Origin: Anaerolineales bacterium
Lineage (GTDB): Bacteria; Chloroflexota; Anaerolineae; Epilineales; JAANWY01
NCBI GenBank assembly: GCA_018263655.1
Contig: JAANWY010000368.1
Coordinates: 1-17,159, forward strand
Direction: 5' to 3'
DNA: 17,159 nt
Below are positions 1 to 7,392 of the stretch, one piece after another. Within the stretch, counting starts at the first letter, position 1, and every line of letters starts with the position of its first letter. Position numbers and translations under genes: made by a program. The notes under the pieces were generated by a model, which worked only from the letters and a program-made list of their open reading frames with translations, made no database searches and was not told where the DNA came from.

Positions 1-22
1 GAATCGTCGTCGTTTGTCACTC

Positions 23-69
23 ATAACAGGCTCCCTTCCTTCTCCACTCTTCGGTACGGAGCCTGTTAT
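23..69. repeat. Perfect 12-bp inverted repeat downstream of the ATPase F gene
   Basis: The arms ataacaggctcc (23-34) and ggagcctgttat (58-69) are perfect reverse complements around a 23-nt loop. The pair lies 124 bp beyond the stop of the last ABC gene. Neither strand shows a T-run after the stem, so it is not a classic intrinsic terminator. It could be a factor-independent RNA-stabilising hairpin or part of a small repeat element. No flanking direct repeat was seen. Confidence 0.5.
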
Positions 70-192
70 ACCATAAAGTTCAACTCATTGCCAAAAAGTG
101 TCCGGTAGTGAAAAGCCAAAAGGGCCCCACATCCTCTGTCAGGTAACGGAGGAAAAATGTCTGCAGTTCTTGTAGATTCATTGTTCTGTCTG

Positions 193-1239
193 TCATTCAG
201 CAGCGGGGATGCCGGCAATGCCGGCTAGCTCCAGCTCGTAGACCCGATGACAACTCACATAGTGATTCGGGGAGATTTCCTCCAACGCAGGGGGTTCCTC
301 GGAGCAAACATCGACCGCATGTGGGCAACGCGGGTGGAAGTAACAGCCCGAAGGTGGATCGGCCGGACTGGGGACGTCACCTTCCAGCGGGGTCATGGCC
401 GAGCGGATGCGGGGGTCCGCCACAGGAACAGACGACATGAGTGCTGCTGTGTAGGGATGCTTGGGTTGGTAGAAAAGCTTCTTGGTTGGCGCTGTCTCCA
501 CGATCTTGCCGACGTACATCACCGTTACGCGGTCACAGATGTGCTTGACCACGCTCAGGTCGTGAGCAACAAACAGGTAAGTCAGGTGAAGTTCTTCCTG
601 CAGACGCAGCATCAAGTTCAGCACCTGGGCCTGTACCGATACATCCAGCGCCGAAACCGGCTCGTCGGCGACGACCAAACGCGGATTCAGGGCCAGGGCG
701 CGGGCGATGACGATGCGTTGGCGTTGGCCGCCGCTGAAGGCGTGGGGAAAGCGCTGCATGTACTCAGGGCGGAGCCCCACTAGGCGCAGGAGTTCTGCTA
801 CCCGCTCGGTGCGCTCCTCGCGATCTTTGACCCCGTCGATGACCAACATCGGCTCAGCCACAATGTCGAGCAGGTTCATGCGCGGATTGAGGGAGGCAAA
901 GGGATCCTGGAAGATCATCTGCATCTCGCGCCGGAGGGGGCGCACCTCGCTCTCCGGTAGAGTGGCCACATCGACAACCAGGCCGGCCCCGGTACGAAAC
1001 AAAATCTCCCCGTCCGTCGGATCGAGCGCGCGCAAGATACAGCGCGCCGTCGTTGTCTTGCCGCAGCCACTCTCGCCCACCAGACCCAGCGTCTCGCCCT
1101 CGTTGATGTAGAGATCCACCTCATCAACGGCTCTCACGTGTCCGACAGTCTTCTTGAAGAACCCTTTCCTGATAGGAAAATATTTCTTCAGGTCTTTGAC
1201 TTCCAGCAATGGCTGCTCGTTTTCTACGGTGTTATCCAC
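193..1239 (-). CDS. Oligopeptide-type ABC transporter ATP-binding protein (DppF/OppF family)
   Basis: This 348-aa cytoplasmic ATPase is the second nucleotide-binding subunit of an Opp/Dpp-type importer. Visible motifs are Walker A GESGCGKT (residues 55-62), Q-loop Gln111, ABC signature SGGQRQ (169-174), Walker B LVVADEP (188-194, catalytic Glu193) and H-loop His226. The C-terminal oligopeptide-transporter extension carries four cysteines (299, 305, 312, 330) in the CxxHPRC...C...C pattern. In related Dpp/Opp ATPases this region can bind an iron-sulfur cluster. The start is GTG at 1237-1239, with a weak agggtag upstream. It is the last gene of the operon and is separated from the D ATPase by a structured 256-bp gap. 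Substrate class cannot be read from this subunit. Confidence 0.95.
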   Translation of the reverse strand: MDNTVENEQPLLEVKDLKKYFPIRKGFFKKTVGHVRAVDEVDLYINEGETLGLVGESGCGKTTTARCILRALDPTDGEILFRTGAGLVVDVATLPESEVRPLRREMQMIFQDPFASLNPRMNLLDIVAEPMLVIDGVKDREERTERVAELLRLVGLRPEYMQRFPHAFSGGQRQRIVIARALALNPRLVVADEPVSALDVSVQAQVLNLMLRLQEELHLTYLFVAHDLSVVKHICDRVTVMYVGKIVETAPTKKLFYQPKHPYTAALMSSVPVADPRIRSAMTPLEGDVPSPADPPSGCYFHPRCPHAVDVCSEEPPALEEISPNHYVSCHRVYELELAGIAGIPAAE

Positions 1240-1267
1240 TACAAACTACCCTTTTGGGTTCATCAAT

Positions 1268-1490
1268 TGTCAGCTACGCTGTTCGTAGTGACCGCTTCAG
1301 CGGACGACTGAAGTCGTCACGTAACTGCTCAGGTAGTGGGACCCTTGCGAAGGTTTGCCAATCGCATTCGGGTTGAAAGGCCCCTCTCCAGTCGAAAATC
1401 GGTCTCTTGCCTGGGCGCTGCCACGGCTACTCCCAACCTTCGCAAGGGTAGCTGAACGCTTGCGTCGTCACTACGAACGATCGTTTGACA
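1268..1490. repeat. Nested inverted-repeat element between the two ATPase genes
   Basis: The gap between the D and F ATPases is filled by nested inverted repeats. The outer arms gttcgtagtgac (1281-1292) and gtcactacgaac (1467-1478) are perfect 12-mers, and a further tgtca/tgaca pair lies outside them. The inner arms acccttgcgaaggtt (1341-1355) and aaccttcgcaagggt (1435-1449) are perfect 15-mers. A further hairpin, gacgactgaagtcgtc, is at 1303-1318, and almost the same cgactgaagtcg core recurs at 10901-10912. It reads as a non-coding miniature element. It begins a few bases after the D stop codon. No exact target duplication was found. Confidence 0.6.
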
Positions 1491-1495
1491 GAGGA

Positions 1496-2542
1496 TCAAT
1501 CTTCTCCTGCTGCGTCGTGATAGAGAAAGCAACTTACAGATTGTCTATCATTGATCGGCTGGGGGATCGGCGTCCGGCGATTGCAGACGTCGGGCATGAA
1601 CTCCACACAGCGAGGGTGAAAGGAGCAACCTGACGGACGATTAAATGGATGCGGGATAGACCCCTCAATCGTGGGCAAGAACTTCTGGGACTCCGATTGA
1701 ACGGACGGGATCGACTTGAGCAGGGCCTTGGTGTACGGATGCTGCGGGTCGTGGAAGATGTCGTCGACGGGCCCCGTCTCCATCACGCGCCCCAGGTACA
1801 TCACGACCACGTAGTCCGCAATCTGAGCGATGACGCCCAAATCATGCGTGATGAAGATGATGGCCATGTTGTGCTGCTGTTGCAGCGACCGCAACAATCT
1901 CAGAATCTGGGCCTGCGTCGTGACGTCAATGGCCGTCGTCGGCTCATCTGCGATCAGCAACCGGGGATTGCACGACAAGGCCATGGCGATCATAGCTCGC
2001 TGTCGCAGCCCGCCGCTCAGCTCCCAGGAATAGGCATTGACGCACTCCTCTGGGCTGGGAACGCCCACCTCGTGGAGACGTTCGACAGCCCTCTGGCGGG
2101 CCTCTCCTGCACTAACACCCTGGTGAAGCAGAATCGCCTCGACGAGCTGGTCGCCGATGGTGTGCACCGGGCTGAAGGCCGCCATAGGTTCCTGGGGAAT
2201 GAGTGCGATTTCTGCCCCACGGACGGAACGCATACGCTTACCATGAGCGTCCAACGGGACCAGGTCAACGAAGTCCTCGTTCGCTCCGCTTCCATCGCGC
2301 CCATTTTGACCCTGATGTCGGAAATAGATTTCGCCCTCGACGATCCGGCCAGGCTCCTCAACGATGCGCAACACCGACTTGATCGTGACGCTCTTGCCAC
2401 AGCCGCTCTCGCCCACAATACCGACCACCTGACCAGGGACGACGTCGAAACTGACGCCGTCAACGGCCCTTACGGTGCCTTCGTCCAGGAGGAAGTAGGT
2501 CTTCAGATTTCGTACTGAGAGGATTGGAGTCGTTCTGTTCAT
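1496..2542 (-). CDS. Oligopeptide-type ABC transporter ATP-binding protein (DppD/OppD family)
   Basis: This 348-aa nucleotide-binding subunit pairs with the F ATPase to power the importer from the cytoplasmic side. Motifs are Walker A GESGCGKS (44-51), Q-loop Gln117, signature SGGLRQR (176-182), Walker B LLIADEP with Glu200, and H-loop His233. Cysteines at 306, 312, 320 and 338 form the same C-terminal four-Cys pattern as in the partner. The start is uncertain. The reading frame is open to a GTG at 2617 and also has an ATG at 2584, but none of the options has a clear ribosome-binding site. ATG at 2542 was chosen because the family usually begins a few residues before the ILSVRNLKT strand. A toxin-antitoxin pair separates this gene from permease C. 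Confidence 0.92.
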   Translation of the reverse strand: MNRTTPILSVRNLKTYFLLDEGTVRAVDGVSFDVVPGQVVGIVGESGCGKSVTIKSVLRIVEEPGRIVEGEIYFRHQGQNGRDGSGANEDFVDLVPLDAHGKRMRSVRGAEIALIPQEPMAAFSPVHTIGDQLVEAILLHQGVSAGEARQRAVERLHEVGVPSPEECVNAYSWELSGGLRQRAMIAMALSCNPRLLIADEPTTAIDVTTQAQILRLLRSLQQQHNMAIIFITHDLGVIAQIADYVVVMYLGRVMETGPVDDIFHDPQHPYTKALLKSIPSVQSESQKFLPTIEGSIPHPFNRPSGCSFHPRCVEFMPDVCNRRTPIPQPINDRQSVSCFLYHDAAGED

Positions 2543-2696
2543 TTCTAATGGAGACTTTCTCACCTGGAGTTTTCCATTGACCATAAAATGGTGCGATTCT
2601 GGCCGATTTTCCGCCACGTCGGCTGAGAAAACCCGTCCGAAAGGTCATCAGCCAACGTGGTCATTATTGCGAACACCGACGAACGCACCAGAAGAA

Positions 2697-3095
2697 TTAG
2701 TTAATGGCGACTGTCTCATCCTCCTCTGACTGACGCATCTGTGCGATGGTCCGAAAGAGGGCTTCACTGCCCCCAAACGTCTCGGCCAGCGTCTCCAGGC
2801 CGTCGAGGAATTTCTCTCTGGCTGCCGGGGGCGTGATATCTCGCCACTGGAGTTCTGTCATCATTTGATACACGCTGACCCCAGCATGATGGGCTGCGGC
2901 GCTGACGTCCACCTCGCCGCGAGCGTAGAATTCGATGGCTTCTTCCAGTCGATACTGAGCCATACCTTCCCGGATGAAACGCCTAATCAAAGCTGCTTCC
3001 GACGTACCCTCTGTTTTGCTGATGTGCTTCAAACCTTCGCTTTCCTCGGAAGCAAGCCGCACAGACTTGGTGATGACCGGGCTATTCCGCGACAT
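2697..3095 (-). CDS. Antitoxin: ribbon-helix-helix-like N-terminus plus UPF0175-like helix-turn-helix
   Basis: This 132-aa protein is a probable DNA-binding antitoxin. Residues 1-50 (VITKSVRLASEES... ALIRRFIREGMAQYR) read as a ribbon-helix-helix or metJ/Arc-like strand and helices. Residues 51-80 contain EEAIEFYARGEVDVSAAAHH followed by AGVSVYQMMTEL, which matches the UPF0175 pattern. The start ATG is preceded by gaggag at 6-nt spacing. It overlaps the 3' end of the upstream PIN-domain gene by 14 nt, so the order is toxin then antitoxin, translationally coupled. The gene is intact although its partner has a premature stop. Such antitoxins usually neutralise the toxin and repress the shared promoter. 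The exact family name is an inference from motifs. Confidence 0.7.
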   Translation of the reverse strand: MSRNSPVITKSVRLASEESEGLKHISKTEGTSEAALIRRFIREGMAQYRLEEAIEFYARGEVDVSAAAHHAGVSVYQMMTELQWRDITPPAAREKFLDGLETLAETFGGSEALFRTIAQMRQSEEDETVAIN

Positions 3096-3600
3096 CTCGA
3101 TCTCCTCTCTCTCGGGCTAGAATCTCCAAGGCTATCATCGCGTCCCGCTTTTGCTTCTCGCTACAGCGGAGCCTTTTCACTGTTACTACGGACTCATCAT
3201 AGGACAGCCGGCCCTGGTCGTACAGGAACACCGTCAAGTCCGCAGTGCCAACGACCTGCAACCCCTCCGACTTAGCAAAGTGATAAGGATTGGCATCGTC
3301 AATCAGTAGAAAGTATCCTCGTTCAATCGCTAACGCGACGGCTGCATTCTATCCACGTTGGTACCAATCAACCGGCTCTTCTGGATCCTGCAATGTCACA
3401 ATGTCTGACTCACACCATTCCACGAACAGAGATGGACCAGCCACCCCCTCGATATTCAAGACATCAAGAGGATAACGGATCTCTTGTGCAACAACATTGC
3501 AGGCAAAGAGCACAAAATAGTCAGATAGAAACTGCACGAGATCAGCATTGCAGGCGTTGATCCAAAAAGAAGCATCAAGCGATACATTTTGTTTCATCAC
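3082..3600 (-). pseudogene. PIN-domain toxin (DUF3368-like) with an in-frame TAG
   Basis: Translation from the GTG/ATG at 3600/3597 gives 83 residues starting with the PIN hallmark LDASFWINA (Asp9) and continuing through VVAQEI (Glu40). The reading stops at TAG 3349-3351. The same frame then continues without shift as NAAVALAIERGYFLLIDD (Asp101/Asp102) and KSEGLQVVGTADLTVFL to a TAG at 3082-3084, about 172 codons in all, a normal length for DUF3368 PIN proteins. The stop sits where that family has the third acidic metal ligand (the GE in GExxAxxLA), so a GAG-to-TAG change is the simplest explanation. PIN toxins are Mg-dependent RNases, so this copy should be inactive. TAG also ends other genes here, such as the LacI regulator, so recoding is unlikely. 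Confidence 0.78.
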
Positions 3601-3607
3601 GAACGAG

Positions 3608-3636
3608 TATAGCGTAGTTAAGACAACGCATCAAGT
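3608..3636 (-). promoter_or_regulatory. Candidate promoter of the toxin-antitoxin pair, probably leaderless
   Basis: On the minus strand TTGATG (3631-3636) and TATACT (3608-3613) are separated by exactly 17 nt. Transcription should start about 6-7 nt below the -10, at the GTG/ATG start codon (3600/3597). The toxin would then have almost no leader. No ribosome-binding site is visible there, which fits. Confidence 0.45.
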
Positions 3637-3852
3637 CAACGCAGTCCTGGTGTTTTTCCATAAGTCCCCTCTCAAGTTAGAACAAGTTCTAGCACCCGTC
3701 TCGGACACGATCTCGTGGGTCTGAAACGCCGTTTGACCAGTTTGAGATGTGCCTTCGAGCCGTGCTCACGATGGATCAATTACTTGACACCCCATTTATG
3801 GGGAAACACCAGAACGCAGTCAAGAAGTCACGCAGTCGTCATCAATAAGCTA

Positions 3853-5109
3853 TCACTGACTATACGGATCGGCGGCGTCGCGGAGTCCGTCGCCCAAGAT
3901 ATTCAGCGCCAACACAGTGAAGATGACGGCCAGGCCTGGCAGCAGCAACCACGGGGCCAACGCAATCGATTGGAGATTCTGAGCCTCCTGCAACAGCACG
4001 CCCCAACTGATGGCCGGCGGCCTTAGACCCAGTCCCAAAAAGCTAAGAAAAGTCTCGTTGATGATCATCACCGGAATCGCCAGCGTGCTGGCGGCGATGA
4101 TGTGGCTGGTAAATGTTGGCAGCATGTGGCGGAAGATGATTCGTGGCTGGCTGCACCCCGACAGCTTGGCCGCAACCACGAAATCCTCCTCCCGCAAAGC
4201 CAGGAACCGCCCGCGCACCTCTCGGGCCAGCGTTGTCCAGCCGATCAAGGAGAGGATGATGGTAATGGCAAAGTACACCTGCTCGACAGACCAGGTGCGG
4301 GGTAACGCTGCGGTCAGCGCCATCCAAATCGGGATCGGCGGCAGCGATTGCAGTACCTCGATGAGCCGTTGAATCACCAAATCGACCGTGCCACCGAAGT
4401 AGCCCGAAATCCCGCCTAACAGGATGCCCAGGAAAATACTCAGGGAAACGGCAACCAACCCGATGGAGAGTGACACCTGTGTGCCATGCATCAACCGCGA
4501 CCACTGATCTCGGCCCAACCTATCGGTTCCCAGCAAATAGATTTCACCTTCCCCATCCGAAGAAGCGACGCCCAACAGGTGGACGTTCGTGGACACGATG
4601 CCTAGTATTTCGTATTCATACCCTTCGGCCAGGAACTCCACCGGTATCTTCTTAGTTGGATCAATTTGCCATTCCATCCGCAGTGTCTCAGCGTTGCGGC
4701 CACCTTCAACACCGTAAACGAAAGGGCGGAGCCGGCCTTCATCGAAGAAATGGAGCCTCTGGACCGGAATAAACGATTTGACGGCATCCGTTTCGTTGGG
4801 GTCCTGCGTGCTGAAGAAACCAGGGAACAGAGCGACTGTGGCCACCATAATGACGACCACGCCGCTGACAAGAGCTAGCCGGTGTTTCTTGAAGCGCCAC
4901 CAAACCAGCTTCCAGTTTGGAGCCACGTAGAAGGCTTCTGCCTCTTCTGCGACAAGGGCCGGCGCCCCGGCCACTTCATCATCGACTGCCAACTGCCGGT
5001 CACCACCCTGCGGGTCACCACCCTGCGGGCCATCACCCTGCGGGCCATCACCCTGCGGGCCATCATCGGACCAGGGAGCCACCGTCTTGGAGTCGCGATC
5101 AACAGACAT
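3853..5109 (-). CDS. Oligopeptide-type ABC transporter permease (DppC/OppC family) with large first loop
   Basis: This 418-aa inner-membrane permease is longer than typical OppC (about 300 aa). The first 60 residues are a cytoplasmic acidic tail with a GPQGD/GDPQG repeat at residues 17-38. TM1 (about 77-97) is followed by a roughly 100-residue extracytoplasmic insert before LGTDRLGRDQWSR (193-204), the usual OppC entry to the transport domain. The EAA coupling motif is AAKLSGCSQPRIIFRHMLP (313-331). The start ATG lies 3 bp after the permease B stop, with ggaggag at good spacing, so the two are co-translated. Long OppC loops of this kind occur in importers with large binding proteins, some of which carry oligosaccharides. 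That is suggestive only. Confidence 0.92.
   Translation of the reverse strand: MSVDRDSKTVAPWSDDGPQGDGPQGDGPQGGDPQGGDRQLAVDDEVAGAPALVAEEAEAFYVAPNWKLVWWRFKKHRLALVSGVVVIMVATVALFPGFFSTQDPNETDAVKSFIPVQRLHFFDEGRLRPFVYGVEGGRNAETLRMEWQIDPTKKIPVEFLAEGYEYEILGIVSTNVHLLGVASSDGEGEIYLLGTDRLGRDQWSRLMHGTQVSLSIGLVAVSLSIFLGILLGGISGYFGGTVDLVIQRLIEVLQSLPPIPIWMALTAALPRTWSVEQVYFAITIILSLIGWTTLAREVRGRFLALREEDFVVAAKLSGCSQPRIIFRHMLPTFTSHIIAASTLAIPVMIINETFLSFLGLGLRPPAISWGVLLQEAQNLQSIALAPWLLLPGLAVIFTVLALNILGDGLRDAADPYSQ
5001..5060. repeat. 15-bp in-frame tandem repeat, four copies, in the permease C tail
   Basis: Four consecutive 15-bp units (caccaccctgcgggt, caccaccctgcgggc, then catcaccctgcgggc twice) encode the Gly-Pro/Asp-Gln-Gly repeat near the N-terminus of the permease. 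A fifth partial unit follows. The unit length is divisible by 3, so copy changes keep the frame. Confidence 0.9.
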
Positions 5110-5112
5110 GGG

Positions 5113-6102
5113 TCAAGACTCCTCCATCCGGATGCGGGGGTCTAGCCAAGCCAGCAAGATATCGGAGACGAGGGTACCAATGATGGCCAGGAGGCAGTAG
5201 ATGAGGACGATGCTGCCGGCTAGAAACATATCCTGGCTGGACAGGGAACGTAGCAGCATCGGGCCGATTGTCGGCAGGTTCATCACTGTGGCCACGATGA
5301 GGCTGCCGGAAAAGAGAAGGGGCAGATACCAGCCGATGGTGCTGACTAGCGGATTGACGGCCAACCGCACCGGGTACTTTAACACCAACCGCCACTCAGA
5401 CATGCCCTTGGCCCGCGCCATTTCCACGTAGGGCTTCTTGAGCTCATCCAGCAAATTGGCGCGCATGATGCGGGCCAAGCGGGCCGTGCCGTCCAGACCC
5501 AGGATGATCATCGGCAGCCAAATATGTTTCAGCAAGTCCACCAGGCGCGCGACACTCCAGGGGGCATCCACGTACTCCGGCGAGAAGAGGCCTGTGACGG
5601 TGATGCCGAGTCTTGAAAAGGCCAGCCACATCAGAATCAGTGCCGTCATGAAGGTCGGGGTGGCCACACCGATGTAGTTGAAGATGGTGAAGACATAATC
5701 ATAGACCGAGTACTGGCGAGTTGCCGAGATGATGCCGATGGGAATGGCCAGCATCCAGGTGAAAAGAAAGGTGAACAGGCCCAGCAGGACGGTCAACAAC
5801 AGCCGCTCGCCGATCAGTTCTGAGATGGGCTTCTGCCAGTCCAACGATACGCCGAGGTCCCCCCGCAAGATTTGCCCCATCCATTTGAGATATTGCACGT
5901 GGATCGGCTGGTCCAGACCGTACAACTCTCGCAACGCGTCGATCTGGATCTGGTCCATGGAGGAGCCGGAGGCCGCTAGCTCGGCGACGTAAGAGGTCAC
6001 GAAATCCCCGGGCGGTGCCTGGATGATCAGAAAGGCGAAAACGGAAAAAATGAAGAGCAGCAGTGGCAGGAGCAGCAGTCGCTTGATGACATATTGGAGC
6101 AT
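5113..6102 (-). CDS. Oligopeptide-type ABC transporter permease (DppB/OppB family)
   Basis: This 329-aa integral membrane protein forms the translocation pore with permease C. It starts MLQYVIKRLLLLPLLLF, a canonical OppB opening with TM1 at about 8-28. It then has the periplasmic segment ending RGDLGVSLDW, further membrane spans, and the EAA loop ARAKGMSEWRLVLKYPVRL before the last two spans and WLDPRIRMEES. The frame is open upstream to 6294, but that part is a shadow of the neighbouring protease gene. The ATG at 6100-6102 has gaggtag just upstream and fits the family. It overlaps nothing and leaves 13 bp to the retropepsin-like gene. Confidence 0.94.
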   Translation of the reverse strand: MLQYVIKRLLLLPLLLFIFSVFAFLIIQAPPGDFVTSYVAELAASGSSMDQIQIDALRELYGLDQPIHVQYLKWMGQILRGDLGVSLDWQKPISELIGERLLLTVLLGLFTFLFTWMLAIPIGIISATRQYSVYDYVFTIFNYIGVATPTFMTALILMWLAFSRLGITVTGLFSPEYVDAPWSVARLVDLLKHIWLPMIILGLDGTARLARIMRANLLDELKKPYVEMARAKGMSEWRLVLKYPVRLAVNPLVSTIGWYLPLLFSGSLIVATVMNLPTIGPMLLRSLSSQDMFLAGSIVLIYCLLAIIGTLVSDILLAWLDPRIRMEES

Positions 6103-6115
6103 ACAACTACCTCTA

Positions 6116-6568
6116 TCAAACCGGTCCACCGAAGTAGAAGAGATTCCTCGCTGGGTCGATTGCAACCCGTATCCAGAAAAGGAAACCTTGAAGCCCGACA
6201 AAATTGAGCTCGGTTGGCCATTCATCACCAGGCCGCAACTCTGGGATGAATACGGTAGCTTCGAACTCCAATCCCGTCCCTTCCTGGGCCTCAAGTGTTA
6301 CAGGCACTCGACACAGCCATCCTTCGAAGTTACGGCCTCTAACATTTATAGTCTTATCAGAACGTACCCCTGCTGATCGATCGATTCCCAACGCATCAGC
6401 CGTATCTGGTACAAGAATGGAATACGGAGCGCCCGTATCCACAATGGCTGGGATTGTCATCCGATGCGCGAACCTAACAGGTAACATAATGCGAACATTG
6501 CCAGTGGTATCCGAATCATTGAAGCGAGTCGCCCCACAGGCGAACGAGTCAAGTCCGAGAGGTAACAT
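6116..6568 (-). CDS. Retropepsin-like aspartic protease family protein
   Basis: This roughly 150-aa protein has the single-copy aspartic protease active-site motif IVDTGAPYSIL (Asp at about residue 45), preceded by two beta strands, as in retropepsin-like bacterial proteins. Near its end LNFVGLQGFL and IDPARNLFYFG match the conserved hydrophobic-Gly and terminal strand of the family. A single half-pepsin lobe would need to dimerise. The start is either ATG 6566-6568 or TTG 6572-6574, neither with a clear ribosome-binding site. It begins about 20 nt after the stop of the DUF5678-type gene, so translation is probably coupled. It lies inside the importer operon and has no evident transport role. 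Target unknown. Confidence 0.75.
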   Translation of the reverse strand: MLPLGLDSFACGATRFNDSDTTGNVRIMLPVRFAHRMTIPAIVDTGAPYSILVPDTADALGIDRSAGVRSDKTINVRGRNFEGWLCRVPVTLEAQEGTGLEFEATVFIPELRPGDEWPTELNFVGLQGFLFWIRVAIDPARNLFYFGGPV

Positions 6569-6587
6569 CGTCAATTGCGATATGCAG

Positions 6588-7091
6588 CTATGAGAGCTTG
6601 GCCACGAGTATTTCTGTCAGCGAATCCAGACCATCTAATTCGTTGGATAATTCCTCGCGCGAATCAGAAGCTGCCAATAACTCACCGTTCCGAATGACGA
6701 CCCACTTCCCGCCGTAATCCCCTTGATGCTCTCTGAGCCATTGCATGGAAGCCCCAAGCCCTGGAACGGGGGGAAGCCCTGTTCTAACCAATTTGGGCGG
6801 CGCCAGTACATGAGCGATTCGCTCCAGGGCAGGATCGTCTGGAAACAGCTCATGGCCTTTGGCTGCCAATTGAGCAGCTACCAGGTGGCATCCAACCTCT
6901 AATGCGAGATCGACCGCCTGTTTCGCAAGCGCGGGTGATTGGGACGCCCAATCAATACTTTCAACCGCATCCACAAACATTTCCCGAGAGCCAGAGGATA
7001 CCGCTTCATGAAGTAGGATCGCCGCCACACTGTGCCCATCTTCATCGACGCGCTCCATAAGCTCGACACGATCTGGGGTCTTGATTGTCAT
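6588..7091 (-). CDS. DUF5678-like domain protein of unknown function
   Basis: This 167-aa protein has two parts. Residues 1-95 are helical and Ala/Leu-rich and may form TPR/HEAT-like helices (HEAVSSGSREMFVDAVESI, LALEVGCHLVAAQLAAKGHE). Residues 112-167 (SMQWLREHQGDYGGKWVVIR then NGELLAASDSREELSNELD) match the DUF5678 pattern of a short domain of unknown function with a GKWVVI core. ATG at 7089-7091 has gagga about 8 nt upstream. It lies just before the retropepsin-like gene, and I recall this pairing as common in Chloroflexota (not verified). Its role is unknown. Confidence 0.65.
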   Translation of the reverse strand: MTIKTPDRVELMERVDEDGHSVAAILLHEAVSSGSREMFVDAVESIDWASQSPALAKQAVDLALEVGCHLVAAQLAAKGHELFPDDPALERIAHVLAPPKLVRTGLPPVPGLGASMQWLREHQGDYGGKWVVIRNGELLAASDSREELSNELDGLDSLTEILVAKLS

Positions 7092-7239
7092 AACGAAATC
7101 CTCAATGACTTAGGTGATTTCACATCTACACGAAATTATAGCGGTTGGGTTGGACTAGATCAAATAGATTGGCCAGCATCGTCATTCGTCAGTTCGTCGT
7201 GCAAGGTGTAAAACCACCCCCGGACCACGGGGGGCAAGC

Positions 7240-7383
7240 CCAATACCTTTCAAACAAGACTCCAGGAGTCTCCTGACGAGCCTTCGGCGACTAGAGCCGG
7301 CCCGAAATCCGCTCAGACCTTGCAAATTCGCCGTGCTGTTGAGACTCCTGGAATCTGGATGCTGCCTAATTTAAAGGCACTGG
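7240..7383. repeat. Structured inverted-repeat element in the gap after the binding-protein gene
   Basis: The 301-bp gap 7092-7392 contains no gene. Its left half (7092-7239) shows nothing recognisable. The right half has an imperfect terminal pair, ccaatacctttcaaa (7240-7254) and tttaaaggcactgg (7370-7383). An inner pair agactccaggagtctc (7257-7272) and gagactcctggaatct (7341-7356) matches at 15 of 16. The left end is identical over 15 bp to the end of the element at 15491-15582, so they belong to one family. No target duplication was found. It lies 9 bp beyond the binding-protein stop. Confidence 0.6.
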
Positions 7384-7392
7384 ATTCTGGCC

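Noticed and set aside
157..228. A 23-codon plus-strand frame with a very good aacggagg site before ATG
   Set aside because: It runs antisense into the end of the F ATPase gene, has no recognisable sequence and no promoter was seen. Most likely chance.
3349..3351. TAG as a recoded sense codon in the PIN gene
   Set aside because: The LacI and epimerase genes end in TAG at natural positions, and no recoding signal was seen.
3790..3803. ccccatttatgggg hairpin after permease C as a terminator
   Set aside because: Only a 6-bp stem and no T-run on the transcribed side; the downstream ATPases would still need expression.
6103..6294. Longer N-terminus for permease B
   Set aside because: The extra 64 codons lie antisense-free but in another frame of the protease gene, lack family similarity, and the ATG at 6102 has its own gaggtag site.
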